From: Bordetella parapertussis
GTDB lineage: Bacteria > Pseudomonadota > Gammaproteobacteria > Burkholderiales > SG8-39
Reading direction: 5' to 3'
Assembly (NCBI GenBank): GCA_945862265.1
Contig: CAMAXP010000024.1
Location: 1-64,000 of the forward strand
DNA: 64,000 nt
A program made the translations under genes and the position numbers. The notes beneath the pieces are model-generated. The model did no database searches. It was not told where the DNA came from and saw nothing but the letters and a program-made list of their open reading frames with translations. Numbering within the stretch: position 1 is the stretch's first letter; each line of letters begins with the position of its first letter. Shown one piece after another: positions 1 to 8,855 of the stretch.

Positions 1-122
1 CGGCCGGTCGGCCGGCGCAGATTCTGATCACCTCGGGCGACGACCACTTTTCGATCCTCGAGCAACTGGCTCGGCCCGACGGCGCGCTGGCTCAGGAGGT
101 CCTCCGGTTGGCCCTGCCCTAA
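1..122 (+). CDS. C-terminal end of alpha/beta hydrolase (esterase/arylformamidase-like), partial
   Basis: An open frame enters from the left edge (codons in phase from base 3) and ends at TAA 120-122, giving 39 residues. The stretch around DHFSILEQLARPDGAL looks like the last part of alpha/beta hydrolases of the arylformamidase/esterase type, where the catalytic histidine sits in a G-x-DHF motif followed by a C-terminal helix. The His here is probably the catalytic one. The enzyme's substrate cannot be told from this fragment. Its upstream neighbours lie outside the window. Confidence 0.5.
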   Translation, partial: AGRPAQILITSGDDHFSILEQLARPDGALAQEVLRLALP

Positions 123-309
123 GCAAGAGGGAATTGCCTCTAAAATATACCGTTCTGGATATATCTATTGCCCGGGAAGCCGCTCCGGGAGCCAATCTGC
201 GTAGATAACTCCCCGGAATTCAAGGTTTCGGAGTACCCGCTTCCCCAAAACTCGGCTATATTTCCTGTCGGCGCGCTCGGCCGCGCCCAACCTGGAGGGA
301 GAGGACAAA
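122..309. promoter_or_regulatory. Intergenic region with AT-rich imperfect inverted repeat
   Basis: This 188-bp gap before the DGQHR gene is clearly richer in A+T than its surroundings. Around 145-164 there is an imperfect inverted repeat (ATATACC then GGATATAT), and a TATATT hexamer lies at 257-262. These could be operator and -10 elements for the gene starting at 310. No good -35 was found, so the promoter call is weak. Confidence 0.3.
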
Positions 310-1434
310 GTGCTCGCCACACAAATACGCCAGAAGGACGGCATTTTTTACTTCGCCAGCGTTCCAGCCAAGGACCTGCTCGGCAAGGTCCAGTTCATCA
401 GCCGGTTCTACGGCGAGGGCGAGGAGATCGCCCCCGCAAAAATCTCCGCCGACGACGAAATCGCCCAGTTCATCTCGAAGATCGAGCGCAGCGACAAGGC
501 CTTCCAGCGTGCGGTGTCCAAAGGCAAGGTCAAGCAGCTCAAGAACTTCTACGAAACGGCGATCACCCAGCCGCCGATCCCGGGCACGGTGCTGCTCTTT
601 ACCTCCGAGAAGCTAGGCTTTCGCACCGCCGGCATGGAAGGCATCGGCCACCTGTCCGAGCCGCAGAAGAAATTCCTGATCGTCGACGGCCAGCACCGCC
701 TCGCCGCGCTGCGCTTCCACCTGGACGACCGCCCGGACGAGGCGGCGGCGATCAACGTGCCCTGCATGATCTTCGACGGCCGCAGCGAAGACTTCGCCAC
801 CGAAATGTTCGTGATGATCAACTCGACGCCGACGCGCATCAACAAGAGCCACCTCGTCGACCTGTACGAGCGGGTGTCCTGGGCCGAGCCGCACCGCAAG
901 TTCGCCTCGCGCATGGTGGGCGCGCTGTACAGCGAGGGCGACAGCCCGCTGCGCTACCGCATCAACCGCCTCGGCGGCCGCAGCCAGAAGGACAAGTGGA
1001 TCCTGCAGGCCGAGCTCTTCAACGAGCTGCAGCGCTGGACCAACCGCGAGTGGCGCAAGATCCAGGTCGCCGGTGGCAGCGCCAAGGAAGCCGGGCGCTA
1101 CTACGGCATGTTGCGCGATTTCCTCAAGGCGGCCGAGCGGGTCTGGGACGACGCCTGGGGCCACGAGAACTACATGGTGACCCGGCCGTTGACCATCAAG
1201 GCGATGATCCGGGTCTGCGCGGACCTCGCGCATGCGGACGGCGAGCCGGTCGAAGGGCGCGTCAACCGGTGGGAAAAGCGCCTGTCGCCGTGGCGCGACC
1301 AGATCAAGGCGTTCCGCGCCGAGGGCTTCTACGAACGCTTCCCCGCCAAGGGGGAAGTCGAGCGCGTGGCGCGCGTGCATCGGGAACTGGCCCGGATTGC
1401 CGGGATCGAAATCCGGCCCGTGAAGTCCGGCTAG
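310..1434 (+). CDS. DGQHR-domain protein (DndB-like), stand-alone
   Basis: This 374-residue protein starts at GTG 310 behind a purine-rich GGAGGGAGAGGA. It carries the hallmark motif DGQHR at residues 126-130 (context [15 protein letters not shown]), followed near 169-181 by a [13 protein letters not shown] segment that resembles the second conserved block of the family. DGQHR proteins include DndB, the regulator of DNA phosphorothioation loci, and many orphan members in phage and defence islands; their fold is related to ParB/sulfiredoxin. No dndC, dndD, dndE or dptFGH partner is visible here, so a phosphorothioation role cannot be claimed. The gene converges on pgk and the two share a palindromic CTAG in which both TAG stops lie (1431-1434). 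Family assignment is firm; function is unknown. Confidence 0.75.
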   Translation: MLATQIRQKDGIFYFASVPAKDLLGKVQFISRFYGEGEEIAPAKISADDEIAQFISKIERSDKAFQRAVSKGKVKQLKNFYETAITQPPIPGTVLLFTSEKLGFRTAGMEGIGHLSEPQKKFLIVDGQHRLAALRFHLDDRPDEAAAINVPCMIFDGRSEDFATEMFVMINSTPTRINKSHLVDLYERVSWAEPHRKFASRMVGALYSEGDSPLRYRINRLGGRSQKDKWILQAELFNELQRWTNREWRKIQVAGGSAKEAGRYYGMLRDFLKAAERVWDDAWGHENYMVTRPLTIKAMIRVCADLAHADGEPVEGRVNRWEKRLSPWRDQIKAFRAEGFYERFPAKGEVERVARVHRELARIAGIEIRPVKSG

Positions 1435-2621
1435 CCGGCCGCGCGCGCTTCCAGGGCAGCGACGGCCGGAAGGGTCTTGCCCTCGAGGAACTCCAGGAAA
1501 GCCCCGCCGCCGGTTGAGATGTAGGAAATCTTCTCGGTAACGCCGTACTTGGCGATGGCCGCCAGTGTGTCGCCACCGCCCGCAATCGAAAACGCCCCGG
1601 AATCGGCAATCGCATGCGCCAGCGTCTCGGTGCCGCGACCGAAGGCATCGAACTCGAACACGCCGACCGGCCCGTTCCACACCACGGTGCCGGCGTTCTT
1701 GACGATATTCGCCAGCGCCGCCGCGCTCTGCGGGCCGATGTCGAGGATGAGGTCGTCCGGCTGCACGTCACGGATCGCCTTGGTCTCGGCCGTGGCCGTC
1801 GCCGAAAACTCCTTGGCGCAGACAACGTCGATGGGAAGCGGGATGCTGCCGCCCTTGGCCATCAGCGCAGCCATCACCTTGCTCGCCTCGCCGACGAGTT
1901 CGTGCTCGGCGAGGGACTTGCCGATCCGGCTGCCGGCAGCCAGCAGGAATGTGTTGGCGATCCCGCCCCCGACGATCAGCTGGTCGACCTTGGCGGCGAG
2001 TTCCGCGAGGATCGTGAGCTTGGTGGACACTTTCGAGCCCGCCACGATCGCCACCAGCGGGCGCGCGGGATTCGCCAGCGCCTTGCCCAGCGCATCCAGT
2101 TCCGCGGCCAGCAAGGGCCCGGCACAAGCGACCGGCGCGAAGCGCGCAACTCCGTGCGTTGTCGCCTCGGCGCGATGCGCGGTGCCGAAGGCGTCGTTCA
2201 CGTAGACATCGCACAAGGCGGCAATCTTCCTTGAGAGCCCCTCGTCGTCCTTCTTCTCGCCGACGTTGAAGCGGCAGTTCTCCAGCATTACGACCTTGCC
2301 GGGCTGCACGGCCAAGGGGTCGAACTTGCCGGAAATCCAGTCGTGGACCAGCGGCACGTCCACGCCCAGCAGGCGGGACAGGTGCTTGGCCACCGGCGCA
2401 AGCGACTCGGATTCCTCGAACTTGCCTTCGGTCGGCCGACCGAGGTGCGAGACCAGCATCAGGCGCGCGCCTTTCTGCAGCGCGTGCCGGATCCCGGGCA
2501 GCGCCGCGCGGATCCGGGTGTCCTCGGTGATGCGACCATCCTGGAACGGGACGTTGAAATCGACCCGCACAAGCACGCGCTTGCCGTTGAGGTCGAGGTC
2601 GGTCATGCGCAGGAACTTCAT
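1431..2621 (-). CDS. pgk: Phosphoglycerate kinase
   Basis: This cytosolic glycolysis/Calvin enzyme transfers the acyl phosphate of 1,3-bisphosphoglycerate to ADP. The 396 residues match the usual bacterial length. The N-terminal [11 protein letters not shown] substrate-binding segment, SHLGRPTEG, a [15 protein letters not shown] segment and the C-terminal [13 protein letters not shown] nucleotide-binding loop are all visible. The ATG (2619-2621) overlaps the stop of the upstream enoyl-CoA hydratase gene as ATGA, so translation is probably coupled. It is the last gene of a tkt-gap-ech-pgk operon; the usual downstream pyk and fba genes are not here. Confidence 0.97.
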   Translation of the reverse strand: MKFLRMTDLDLNGKRVLVRVDFNVPFQDGRITEDTRIRAALPGIRHALQKGARLMLVSHLGRPTEGKFEESESLAPVAKHLSRLLGVDVPLVHDWISGKFDPLAVQPGKVVMLENCRFNVGEKKDDEGLSRKIAALCDVYVNDAFGTAHRAEATTHGVARFAPVACAGPLLAAELDALGKALANPARPLVAIVAGSKVSTKLTILAELAAKVDQLIVGGGIANTFLLAAGSRIGKSLAEHELVGEASKVMAALMAKGGSIPLPIDVVCAKEFSATATAETKAIRDVQPDDLILDIGPQSAAALANIVKNAGTVVWNGPVGVFEFDAFGRGTETLAHAIADSGAFSIAGGGDTLAAIAKYGVTEKISYISTGGGAFLEFLEGKTLPAVAALEARAAG

Positions 2622-3379
2622 TTGGGTTTCCTCGCTGCGAGAAATTCGGCCATCTTCGCCTGCGGCTCGCCGGATTCGTAGGCGCGCTTCTGGTACTTCT
2701 TCGCGGCCACGAGGATGTCGTCGAACTCGGCCTGCGTCAGTTCGCGCAGCCGCTCCTTGGTGAGGCCGAACGCAGTCGGCGGATGGCCGCCGAGCAGGCG
2801 TGCAACTTCAATCGCTTTCGACAACACCTCGGCGCGCGGCACGAGGTAGTTCACCAGCCCGACTTCGTAGGCGCGCTGCCCGCTGATGAGTTCGCCGGTG
2901 AGCGACATCTGGGCGTTGATGCCGATGGGCAGGTGCCACATCATCTGCGAAGTGCCGAGGATCGACCCCAGCCCCGCCTTCACCTCCGGCTGGCCGACCT
3001 TGAGCTCCGGGTAGCCGACGCGCAGGTCGCAATACAGGCCGATCTGGTAGCCCGCGCCCGCAGCGACGCCGTTGTAGGCCGCCACCGTGGGCTTGTTCAT
3101 TGCACGCACGGCCGCGAACATCGCGTGGACTCGCGTAAACCAGCCCTCCACGTCGGCCGCAGTGAAGCGCGCAGCCTCTTCCAGGTCCTGGCCCGAAGAG
3201 AAGGCCCGGTCGCCGCCCCCCGTAATCACCACCGCGCGAACGGCCGGATCGGCCTCGAGCGCCGCAAGGGCGGCAGGGAGTTCCCGCCGGATGTCCTCGT
3301 GGACGGCGTTCATCGCCGCCGGACGGTTCAAGCGGACGAGCGCGACTTCGGCGTCGCGCTCGACCAATACCGACGACAT
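2618..3379 (-). CDS. Enoyl-CoA hydratase/isomerase family protein
   Basis: This 253-residue crotonase-fold protein begins MSSVLVERD. It contains the family signature: the oxyanion-hole segment ending in [13 protein letters not shown], and the [23 protein letters not shown] block with the second oxyanion Gly. In the catalytic region it reads [18 protein letters not shown], where classical hydratases have a Glu after PE. The start was chosen at 3379 because that ATG overlaps the gap stop by one base (TAATG). It is sandwiched between gap and pgk with overlaps on both sides, so it is co-expressed with glycolytic enzymes. The substrate is unknown; a hydratase, isomerase or hydrolase of a short acyl-CoA are all possible. 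Confidence 0.88.
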   Translation of the reverse strand: MSSVLVERDAEVALVRLNRPAAMNAVHEDIRRELPAALAALEADPAVRAVVITGGGDRAFSSGQDLEEAARFTAADVEGWFTRVHAMFAAVRAMNKPTVAAYNGVAAGAGYQIGLYCDLRVGYPELKVGQPEVKAGLGSILGTSQMMWHLPIGINAQMSLTGELISGQRAYEVGLVNYLVPRAEVLSKAIEVARLLGGHPPTAFGLTKERLRELTQAEFDDILVAAKKYQKRAYESGEPQAKMAEFLAARKPK

Positions 3380-4392
3380 TACTTCGCGCTCATGAACGCG
3401 ATGGTCGTGTCCAGCATCCGGTTGGAGAAGCCCCACTCGTTGTCGTACCAGCCGCCGACCTTCACCAGCATGCCTTCGGACACCTTGGTCATGGTGGCGT
3501 CGAACGTGCACGAGGCCGGATTGTGGTTGTAGTCGACCGAGACGAGCGGCGCCGTGGTGTAGTCGAGGACGCCCTTCATCGCACCGCCCGCGGCTTCCTT
3601 CATAAAGGCGTTGACCTCGTCCAAAGTGGTCGCGCGTTTCGCGGTGAAAGTGAGGTCGACGTACGACACGTTAATCGTGGGCACGCGCATGGAGTAACCG
3701 TCGAGTTTGCCGTTGAGTTCCGGCAGCACCAGGCCGACTGCGGCAGCCGCGCCGGTCTTGGTCGGGATCATGGACATGGTGGCCGAACGGGCCCGGCGCA
3801 GGTCCTCGTGGTACACGTCGGTCAGCACCTGGTCGTTCGTGTAGGCATGGATCGTCGTCATCAGACCGGCGACGATGCCGACCTTCTCGTGCAGCACCTT
3901 CGCCATCGGCGCGAGGCAGTTGGTCGTGCACGAGGCGTTGGAGATCACCGTGTGCGAGGCCTTTAGGATCCCCTGGTTCACGCCGAAGACCACCGTACCG
4001 TCGACGTCCTTGCCGCCGGGGGCCGAGATGATCACTTTCATTGCGCCGGCTGTGAGGTGGGCGCTGGCCTTCTCCTTGCTCGTGAAGAGCCCGGTGCACT
4101 CGAGCACCACGTCGACGCCTAATTCCTTCCAGGGCAGTTCGGCCGGGTTGCGCTTGGCGCAGACGCGGATCCTGTCGCCGTTGACGATCATGGTTTCACC
4201 TTCGACCGTCACCGTGCCGGGGAACTTCCCGTGCGCGGTGTCGTACTTGGTCAGGTGCGCATTGGTCTCGGCATTGCCGAGGTCGTTGATCGCGACGATC
4301 TGGATGTCATGCTTCTTGCCGCCCTCGTAGTGGGCGCGAAGGATGTTGCGGCCGATACGGCCGTAGCCGTTGATTGCTACCTTGATTGCCAT
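3379..4392 (-). CDS. gap: Glyceraldehyde-3-phosphate dehydrogenase, type I
   Basis: This NAD(P)-dependent enzyme oxidises and phosphorylates glyceraldehyde 3-phosphate. The 337 residues have the N-terminal Rossmann motif [10 protein letters not shown], the catalytic [12 protein letters not shown] with nucleophile Cys155, and the general base His182 in [10 protein letters not shown]. The C-terminal [12 protein letters not shown] is intact. It follows tkt by 4 bp and overlaps the enoyl-CoA hydratase start by one base, so the four genes form one transcription unit read leftward. Confidence 0.97.
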   Translation of the reverse strand: MAIKVAINGYGRIGRNILRAHYEGGKKHDIQIVAINDLGNAETNAHLTKYDTAHGKFPGTVTVEGETMIVNGDRIRVCAKRNPAELPWKELGVDVVLECTGLFTSKEKASAHLTAGAMKVIISAPGGKDVDGTVVFGVNQGILKASHTVISNASCTTNCLAPMAKVLHEKVGIVAGLMTTIHAYTNDQVLTDVYHEDLRRARSATMSMIPTKTGAAAAVGLVLPELNGKLDGYSMRVPTINVSYVDLTFTAKRATTLDEVNAFMKEAAGGAMKGVLDYTTAPLVSVDYNHNPASCTFDATMTKVSEGMLVKVGGWYDNEWGFSNRMLDTTIAFMSAK

Positions 4393-4396
4393 TGTT

Positions 4397-6409
4397 CTAC
4401 TCCTGGGACAGAACCTGTTTCACGGCCGCCGCGACGGCCTCCGATGTGATGCCGAAATACTTGTAGAGCTCCCCTGCGGGCGCCGACTCGCCGTAGCAGT
4501 CGATGCCGATGACCGCGCCTTCAAGGCCCACGTACTTGCGCCAGAAATCGGTCACGCCAGCCTCTACCGCGACACGCGGCATGCCCTTGGGCAATACGGC
4601 GGCCCGGTAGGCCGCGTCCTGGCGGTCGAACACGTTGGTGGACGGCATGGACACGACGCGCACTGCGATGCCCGCGTCCGCCAGCTGTTTCTGCGCGGCC
4701 AGCGCCAAGGGCACTTCGGAGCCGGTGGCCAGGATCGCAGCCTTTGCGCCCGGCGCATCGGCCAGCACGTAGCCGCCGCGCTTCACGTTGGCAATCACGT
4801 CCGCTTCGCGCGGCACGAAAGCCACATTCTGGCGCGAGAACAACATCGCGCTGGGACCATCCCGGCGCTCGACCGCAACACCCCATGCCACGGCCGATTC
4901 CACCGTGTCGCACGGGCGCCAAACGTCGAGTCCCGGCATCAACCTCAGGCTCGCCGCGTGTTCCACCGACTGGTGCGTCGGGCCGTCTTCGCCGAGGCCG
5001 ATCGAATCGTGCGTGAACACCCAGAGGGCGCGCAGCTTCATCAGCGCGGCCATGCGCAGGGCGTTGCGCGCGTAGTCGGAAAAGGTCAGGAAAGTCGCGC
5101 CGTAGGGGATGTACCCGCCGTGCAGCGCGATGCCGTTCATGATCGCCGACATGCCGAACTCGCGCACGCCGTAGAAGAGGTAGTTCCCGCCGCCCTCCCG
5201 GCCGACGGGCTTGGAGCCCGACCACAGCGTGAGGTTGGAGCCTGCGAGATCTGCGGAACCACCGAGCAGTTCAGGCAACCCGGGCGCTAGGCCTTCGATC
5301 GCATTCTGCGAGGCCTTGCGGGTGGCAATAGTCTCGGCCTTGGCATTGGTCTGCGCGATGAAGCCTTCCAGCTTCGCGGCAAAGTCCTGCGGCAGGTCGC
5401 CCGCCATGCGTCGCGTGAATTCAGCGGCTTCGGCCGGGAAGGCCGTCGCGTACGCGGCGAACCGCTTCTTCCATTCGGATTCGCGGCGGGCGCCCTTGCG
5501 CTTCGCATTCCACGCGACGGCGATCTCCTCCGGCACCACGAAAGGCGGGGATGTCCAACCCAGCGACTCGCGGGCGGCGGCGATTTCCTTGTCGCCCAGC
5601 GGCGCGCCATGCGCACTGCCGGTGTTGGCCTTGGTCGGCGCACCCTTGCCTATCGTCGTCTTGCAGCAGATCAGCGTGGGCCTGTCCGTATCGCGCTTTG
5701 CCTTGCCGATGGCGCGATGCACGGCCGCCACATCGTGGCCATCGACGTTGGCAATCACCTGCCAGCCGTAGGAGGCGAACCTTTTCGGCACATCGTCCGA
5801 ATACCAGCTCTTGATGTTGCCCTTCTCGGAATCGATCGAGATCCCGTTGTCGTCGTAGAGCGCAATGAGCTTCCCGAGGCCCAGCGTGCCCGCCAGTGCG
5901 AACGCCTCGTGCGAGATGCCCTCCATCATGCAACCGTCACCAAGGAAGGTGTAGGTGTGGTGATCGACGATCTCATGGCCCGGCTTGTTGAATTCAGCGG
6001 CGAGCAGGCGCTCGGCGATAGCCATGCCCACGGCATTGGAGAGGCCCTGGCCGAGCGGTCCCGTGGTGGTTTCTACGCCAGGCGTGACGCCGACTTCCGG
6101 GTGACCGGGCGTCTTCGAGTGCAATTGCCGGAACAGCTTGAGCTCCGACATCGGGAGGCCGTAGCCGGTCAGGTGCAGCAGCGAATACAGCAGCATCGAG
6201 CCGTGACCGTTCGACAGCACGAAGCGGTCTCGGTTGGCCCAATGCGGGTTCGCGGGATTGTGCTGCAGATTGCGGTGCCAGAGTGCCACCGCGATTTCGG
6301 CCATCCCCATTGGCATGCCGGGGTGACCTGAGTTGGCCGCCTGCACCGCATCCATCGAGAGGAACCGGATGACGTTGGCGAGATCGCTGTCCTGGGCGGT
6401 GGCAGTCAT
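4397..6409 (-). CDS. tkt: Transketolase
   Basis: This thiamine-diphosphate enzyme of the pentose phosphate pathway moves two-carbon ketol units between sugar phosphates. The 670 residues match the family length. The TPP/Mg motif [18 protein letters not shown] is visible near residue 155, with [11 protein letters not shown] early on and the transketolase signature [12 protein letters not shown] in the pyrimidine domain. It is the first gene of the tkt-gap-ech-pgk operon. A perfect TATAAT lies upstream on the minus strand (6447-6452). Confidence 0.97.
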   Translation of the reverse strand: MTATAQDSDLANVIRFLSMDAVQAANSGHPGMPMGMAEIAVALWHRNLQHNPANPHWANRDRFVLSNGHGSMLLYSLLHLTGYGLPMSELKLFRQLHSKTPGHPEVGVTPGVETTTGPLGQGLSNAVGMAIAERLLAAEFNKPGHEIVDHHTYTFLGDGCMMEGISHEAFALAGTLGLGKLIALYDDNGISIDSEKGNIKSWYSDDVPKRFASYGWQVIANVDGHDVAAVHRAIGKAKRDTDRPTLICCKTTIGKGAPTKANTGSAHGAPLGDKEIAAARESLGWTSPPFVVPEEIAVAWNAKRKGARRESEWKKRFAAYATAFPAEAAEFTRRMAGDLPQDFAAKLEGFIAQTNAKAETIATRKASQNAIEGLAPGLPELLGGSADLAGSNLTLWSGSKPVGREGGGNYLFYGVREFGMSAIMNGIALHGGYIPYGATFLTFSDYARNALRMAALMKLRALWVFTHDSIGLGEDGPTHQSVEHAASLRLMPGLDVWRPCDTVESAVAWGVAVERRDGPSAMLFSRQNVAFVPREADVIANVKRGGYVLADAPGAKAAILATGSEVPLALAAQKQLADAGIAVRVVSMPSTNVFDRQDAAYRAAVLPKGMPRVAVEAGVTDFWRKYVGLEGAVIGIDCYGESAPAGELYKYFGITSEAVAAAVKQVLSQE

Positions 6410-6446
6410 GAGGTTCCGGTGGGGATCGGGGTGGAAAAGAGGCCGA

Positions 6447-6452
6447 ATTATA
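6447..6452 (-). promoter_or_regulatory. Candidate -10 box for tkt operon
   Basis: A perfect TATAAT on the minus strand lies 38 bp upstream of the tkt ATG, in the 101-bp divergent gap between tkt and nudC. No convincing -35 hexamer is visible at 16-18 bp spacing, so the assignment rests on the -10 alone. Confidence 0.4.
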
Positions 6453-6510
6453 GCGAATGCACCCCGTTTCCCCGGGATGTCGGGCGAAACGCACTAAACT
6501 AACGCCCACG

Positions 6511-7410
6511 ATGACCATGCCCTTCACCAGCCCGGACGGCTATGTCCACCTCGTCGCGGCCGAATCCGCCGCCGACGCCCATTGGTTCGTGTTCCGAGGC
6601 GACCAGCTGCTTGTAGAGGTCGGCCCTCCGTCCTACGCCCCGACCGACGACCTGCGGGTGAAAGGCCGCCCCAGCTGGGCCCGGGTGCCGTTTACCGGCG
6701 GGCCCGCCACACTGGGCCTCGAGGCGGTCCGGACCCTGTACCTCGGCAAGCTCGGCGAAGCCGACCTCTTTGCTGCGGAAACCCCTGTGGGCACGGAACC
6801 GCCGCCAGGCATGGCCTGGCAGGGGCTGCGCACCCTGTTCTCCGTCCTCGATGACGCACACTTCGCGCTGGCCGGGCGCGCAGTGCAACTGATCGACTGG
6901 GACCGCAACCACCGCTTCTGCGGTCGCTGCGGCGGCCCGACCAGCCTGAAGACCGAGGAACGCGGCCGCGTGTGCCCGACCTGCCGGCTGACCTTCTACC
7001 CGAAGATCTCGCCGGCGGTCATGGCGCTGGTGCGACGGGGCAGCGAGATCCTGCTGGGCCGCAGCCCGCATTTCCCGCCGGGCATGTACAGCGCGCTCGC
7101 AGGCTTTGTCGAACCAGGCGAAACACTCGAGCAATGCATCGCGCGCGAGGTATTCGAGGAAGTCGGTGTATCGGTCTCCAATGTCCGCTATTTCGCCAGC
7201 CAGCCATGGCCTTTCCCCAACTCGCTCATGATCGCTTTTTTCTGCGACTACGCAGGCGGAGACATCTGCCCGCAAGAGACGGAGATCGAGGCCGCAGAGT
7301 GGTTCGATGTCTTCCAATTACCCCAACTTCCGAGTAAAATATCGATCGCTCGACGCTTGATTGACGCTGCTGTTGTAACAATCAAGTCTGAGTTCGGGCG
7401 CGAAGCCTGA
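6511..7410 (+). CDS. nudC: NAD(+)/NADH diphosphatase (NudC)
   Basis: This Nudix hydrolase splits NADH, and in known homologues removes NAD caps from RNA. The 299-residue reading from ATG 6511 has a central zinc ribbon (CGRCGGPT then CPTC) and the Nudix box GFVEPGETLEQCIAREVFEEVG, with all Glu metal ligands present. The family-specific SQPWPFP motif follows it. The start at 6511 gives an N-terminus of normal family length; the upstream in-frame ATG at 6457 would add an unlikely basic extension. It is divergent from tkt. Confidence 0.93.
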   Translation: MTMPFTSPDGYVHLVAAESAADAHWFVFRGDQLLVEVGPPSYAPTDDLRVKGRPSWARVPFTGGPATLGLEAVRTLYLGKLGEADLFAAETPVGTEPPPGMAWQGLRTLFSVLDDAHFALAGRAVQLIDWDRNHRFCGRCGGPTSLKTEERGRVCPTCRLTFYPKISPAVMALVRRGSEILLGRSPHFPPGMYSALAGFVEPGETLEQCIAREVFEEVGVSVSNVRYFASQPWPFPNSLMIAFFCDYAGGDICPQETEIEAAEWFDVFQLPQLPSKISIARRLIDAAVVTIKSEFGREA

Positions 7411-7478
7411 AAGAAACACTGCGCGGGCGACTGGTCTGGCGACGGCATGAGCCGGCGAGCGGGCGGCCCAAGAGAGGT

Positions 7479-7507
7479 CCTGCACGAAGTGCACGGTTTT
7501 CGTTTTT
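7479..7507 (+). terminator. Hairpin plus T-tract after nudC (terminator or attenuator)
   Basis: TGCAC-GAA-GTGCA (7481-7493) forms a short stem, extendable with CC/GG across a bulged C. It is followed at once by TTTTCGTTTTT (7497-7507). It may end the nudC transcript or act as an attenuator in the leader of the SpeD-SpeE gene 89 bp downstream. The stem is short, so termination strength is uncertain. Confidence 0.4.
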
Positions 7508-7530
7508 ATGGCCGCAAGGCGGAATGGAGA

Positions 7531-7571
7531 GGCGCAACCGCGCAGCCCGGAGACGGGCACGGGATTGCGCC
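7531..7571 (+). promoter_or_regulatory. Structured 5' leader element upstream of speD-speE
   Basis: GGCGCAA (7531-7537) pairs perfectly with TTGCGCC (7565-7571). Inside it, CCG can pair with CGG, and GCCCG-GAGA-CGGGC (7545-7558) forms a 5-bp stem closed by a GNRA tetraloop. The element ends 24 nt before the SpeDE ATG and leaves the GGGGG Shine-Dalgarno free. The architecture (closing stem, asymmetric internal loop, GNRA hairpin) suggests a cis-acting RNA. I do not recognise it as a named riboswitch class. Confidence 0.45.
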
Positions 7572-7595
7572 TTCGCGTTTTACGGGGGAACGAAA

Positions 7596-8855
7596 ATGAA
7601 CGGATTGCATCTCATCGGCGACCTCACCGGTTGTCGTTGCGCACCCGAGATCCTGCTCGACGGCAACAGGTTCCGTGAGCTGTGCCTGAAGATGGTGCGC
7701 GATGCCGGTCTCACCGTCATGGATGCGACCTTCCACCAGTTCGAAGGTTCGGGTTTCACCGGCACCGTCGTCCTCGCCGAATCCCATCTTGCGATCCACA
7801 CCTGGCCTGAAAAGAAAGGCCTCACGCTGGACATCTACGTCTGCAACTTCAGCGGGGACAACAGCGAGAAGGCCCGCAGCCTGTTCAGCGCGCTGGTCGC
7901 CCACTTCCAGCCCACCGAGTCGGCCACCCACGAGATCGAACGCGGCGACCACATGCTGCTCGAGCCGCTCAACGAGTCGACCGGCTTCTACATCAAGGCC
8001 TCGCGCCAGATCGGCGAGTGGCAGACCCGGTTCCAGAAGATCGCGATCTACGACACGCCGCAGTTCGGCAAGCTGTTCCGCCTCGATGGCTTCAACATGA
8101 CCTCCGAGAAGGACGAGTTCGTCTACCACGAGAACCTGATCCATCCGACGGCCACGGCGCATGCGGGCCCGAAGAACGTGCTGGTCATCGGCGGCGGCGA
8201 CGGAGGTTCCTCCGAAGAGGTGCTGAAGCACCCTTCCGTCGAGAAAGTGACTCTCGTTGAAATCGATGCGGATGTCGTCAACGTGGCCAAGGAGCATTTC
8301 CAGGCGGTGCACAACGGGGTGTTCGACAACCCCAAGCTCAACCTGGTGATTGCCGACGGGATGCAGTACGTGCGCGAAGCCCAGGAAAAGTACGACCTGA
8401 TCGTTCTCGACCTGAACGATCCCATGGGTCCCGCGGAACCGCTCTACACGACCGAGTTCTTCCAGCAGTGCCGGCACATCCTCGCTCCCGGCGGCGCGCT
8501 GACCCTGCACCTGGGCTCGCCCTCGGCGCGGCCGGCGCAGGTCGCCGAGATCTCCGGCCGGCTCAACTCGGTGTTCCGCATCGTGCGTCCCTTCACGATG
8601 TACATCCCGCTCTACGGCTCGCTCTGGGCGATGGCCTGCGCCTCCGACAAGCTCGACCCCAAGTCCTTCACGGCGGACGAGATCGACCGGCGCATCGAGC
8701 ACCGCAAGCTGATCGCCCTGCAGTACTACAACGGCGAGACCCACGAGGGCGTGTTCGCGCTTCCCAACTTCGTCCGAGACATGGTCGCGCCGCCACGGCT
8801 GCGCCAGCCCGCGCGCGGCCGCAGGCTCGGCGTGGTGCGCACCGCAGTGAAGTGA
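7596..8855 (+). CDS. speDE: Fused S-adenosylmethionine decarboxylase - spermidine synthase
   Basis: This 419-residue protein joins two consecutive enzymes of spermidine synthesis. Residues 1 to about 120 are a prokaryotic AdoMet decarboxylase: ESHLAIHTWPE holds the self-cleavage site (Glu62/Ser63, the future pyruvoyl group), with His68 and Cys83 as catalytic residues. Residues from about 125 are a spermidine synthase: YHENLIHP, the SAM-site GGGDGGSSEEV (199-209), VEID and DLNDPMGPA. Both active sites look intact. The start at 7596 follows GGGGGAACGAAA. Because SpeD self-cleaves near its N-terminus, processing would release a short beta chain and leave the alpha-chain fused to SpeE. The allC-like gene downstream overlaps as GTGA. 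Confidence 0.93.
   Translation: MNGLHLIGDLTGCRCAPEILLDGNRFRELCLKMVRDAGLTVMDATFHQFEGSGFTGTVVLAESHLAIHTWPEKKGLTLDIYVCNFSGDNSEKARSLFSALVAHFQPTESATHEIERGDHMLLEPLNESTGFYIKASRQIGEWQTRFQKIAIYDTPQFGKLFRLDGFNMTSEKDEFVYHENLIHPTATAHAGPKNVLVIGGGDGGSSEEVLKHPSVEKVTLVEIDADVVNVAKEHFQAVHNGVFDNPKLNLVIADGMQYVREAQEKYDLIVLDLNDPMGPAEPLYTTEFFQQCRHILAPGGALTLHLGSPSARPAQVAEISGRLNSVFRIVRPFTMYIPLYGSLWAMACASDKLDPKSFTADEIDRRIEHRKLIALQYYNGETHEGVFALPNFVRDMVAPPRLRQPARGRRLGVVRTAVK

Noticed and set aside
310..1434. Phosphorothioation (Dnd) system
   Set aside because: Only a DGQHR gene is present; no DndA, C, D or E homologue is visible on either side.
168..1517. A 449-aa frame on the plus strand overlapping the DGQHR gene
   Set aside because: Its translation is Arg/Gly/Pro-rich with no family pattern. 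It is a shadow of the DGQHR frame and the G+C-rich pgk end.
613..1680. Long minus-strand frame antisense to the DGQHR gene
   Set aside because: It has a biased His/Arg/Val composition typical of antisense reading of G+C-rich genes and no recognisable motif. The plus frame has DGQHR.
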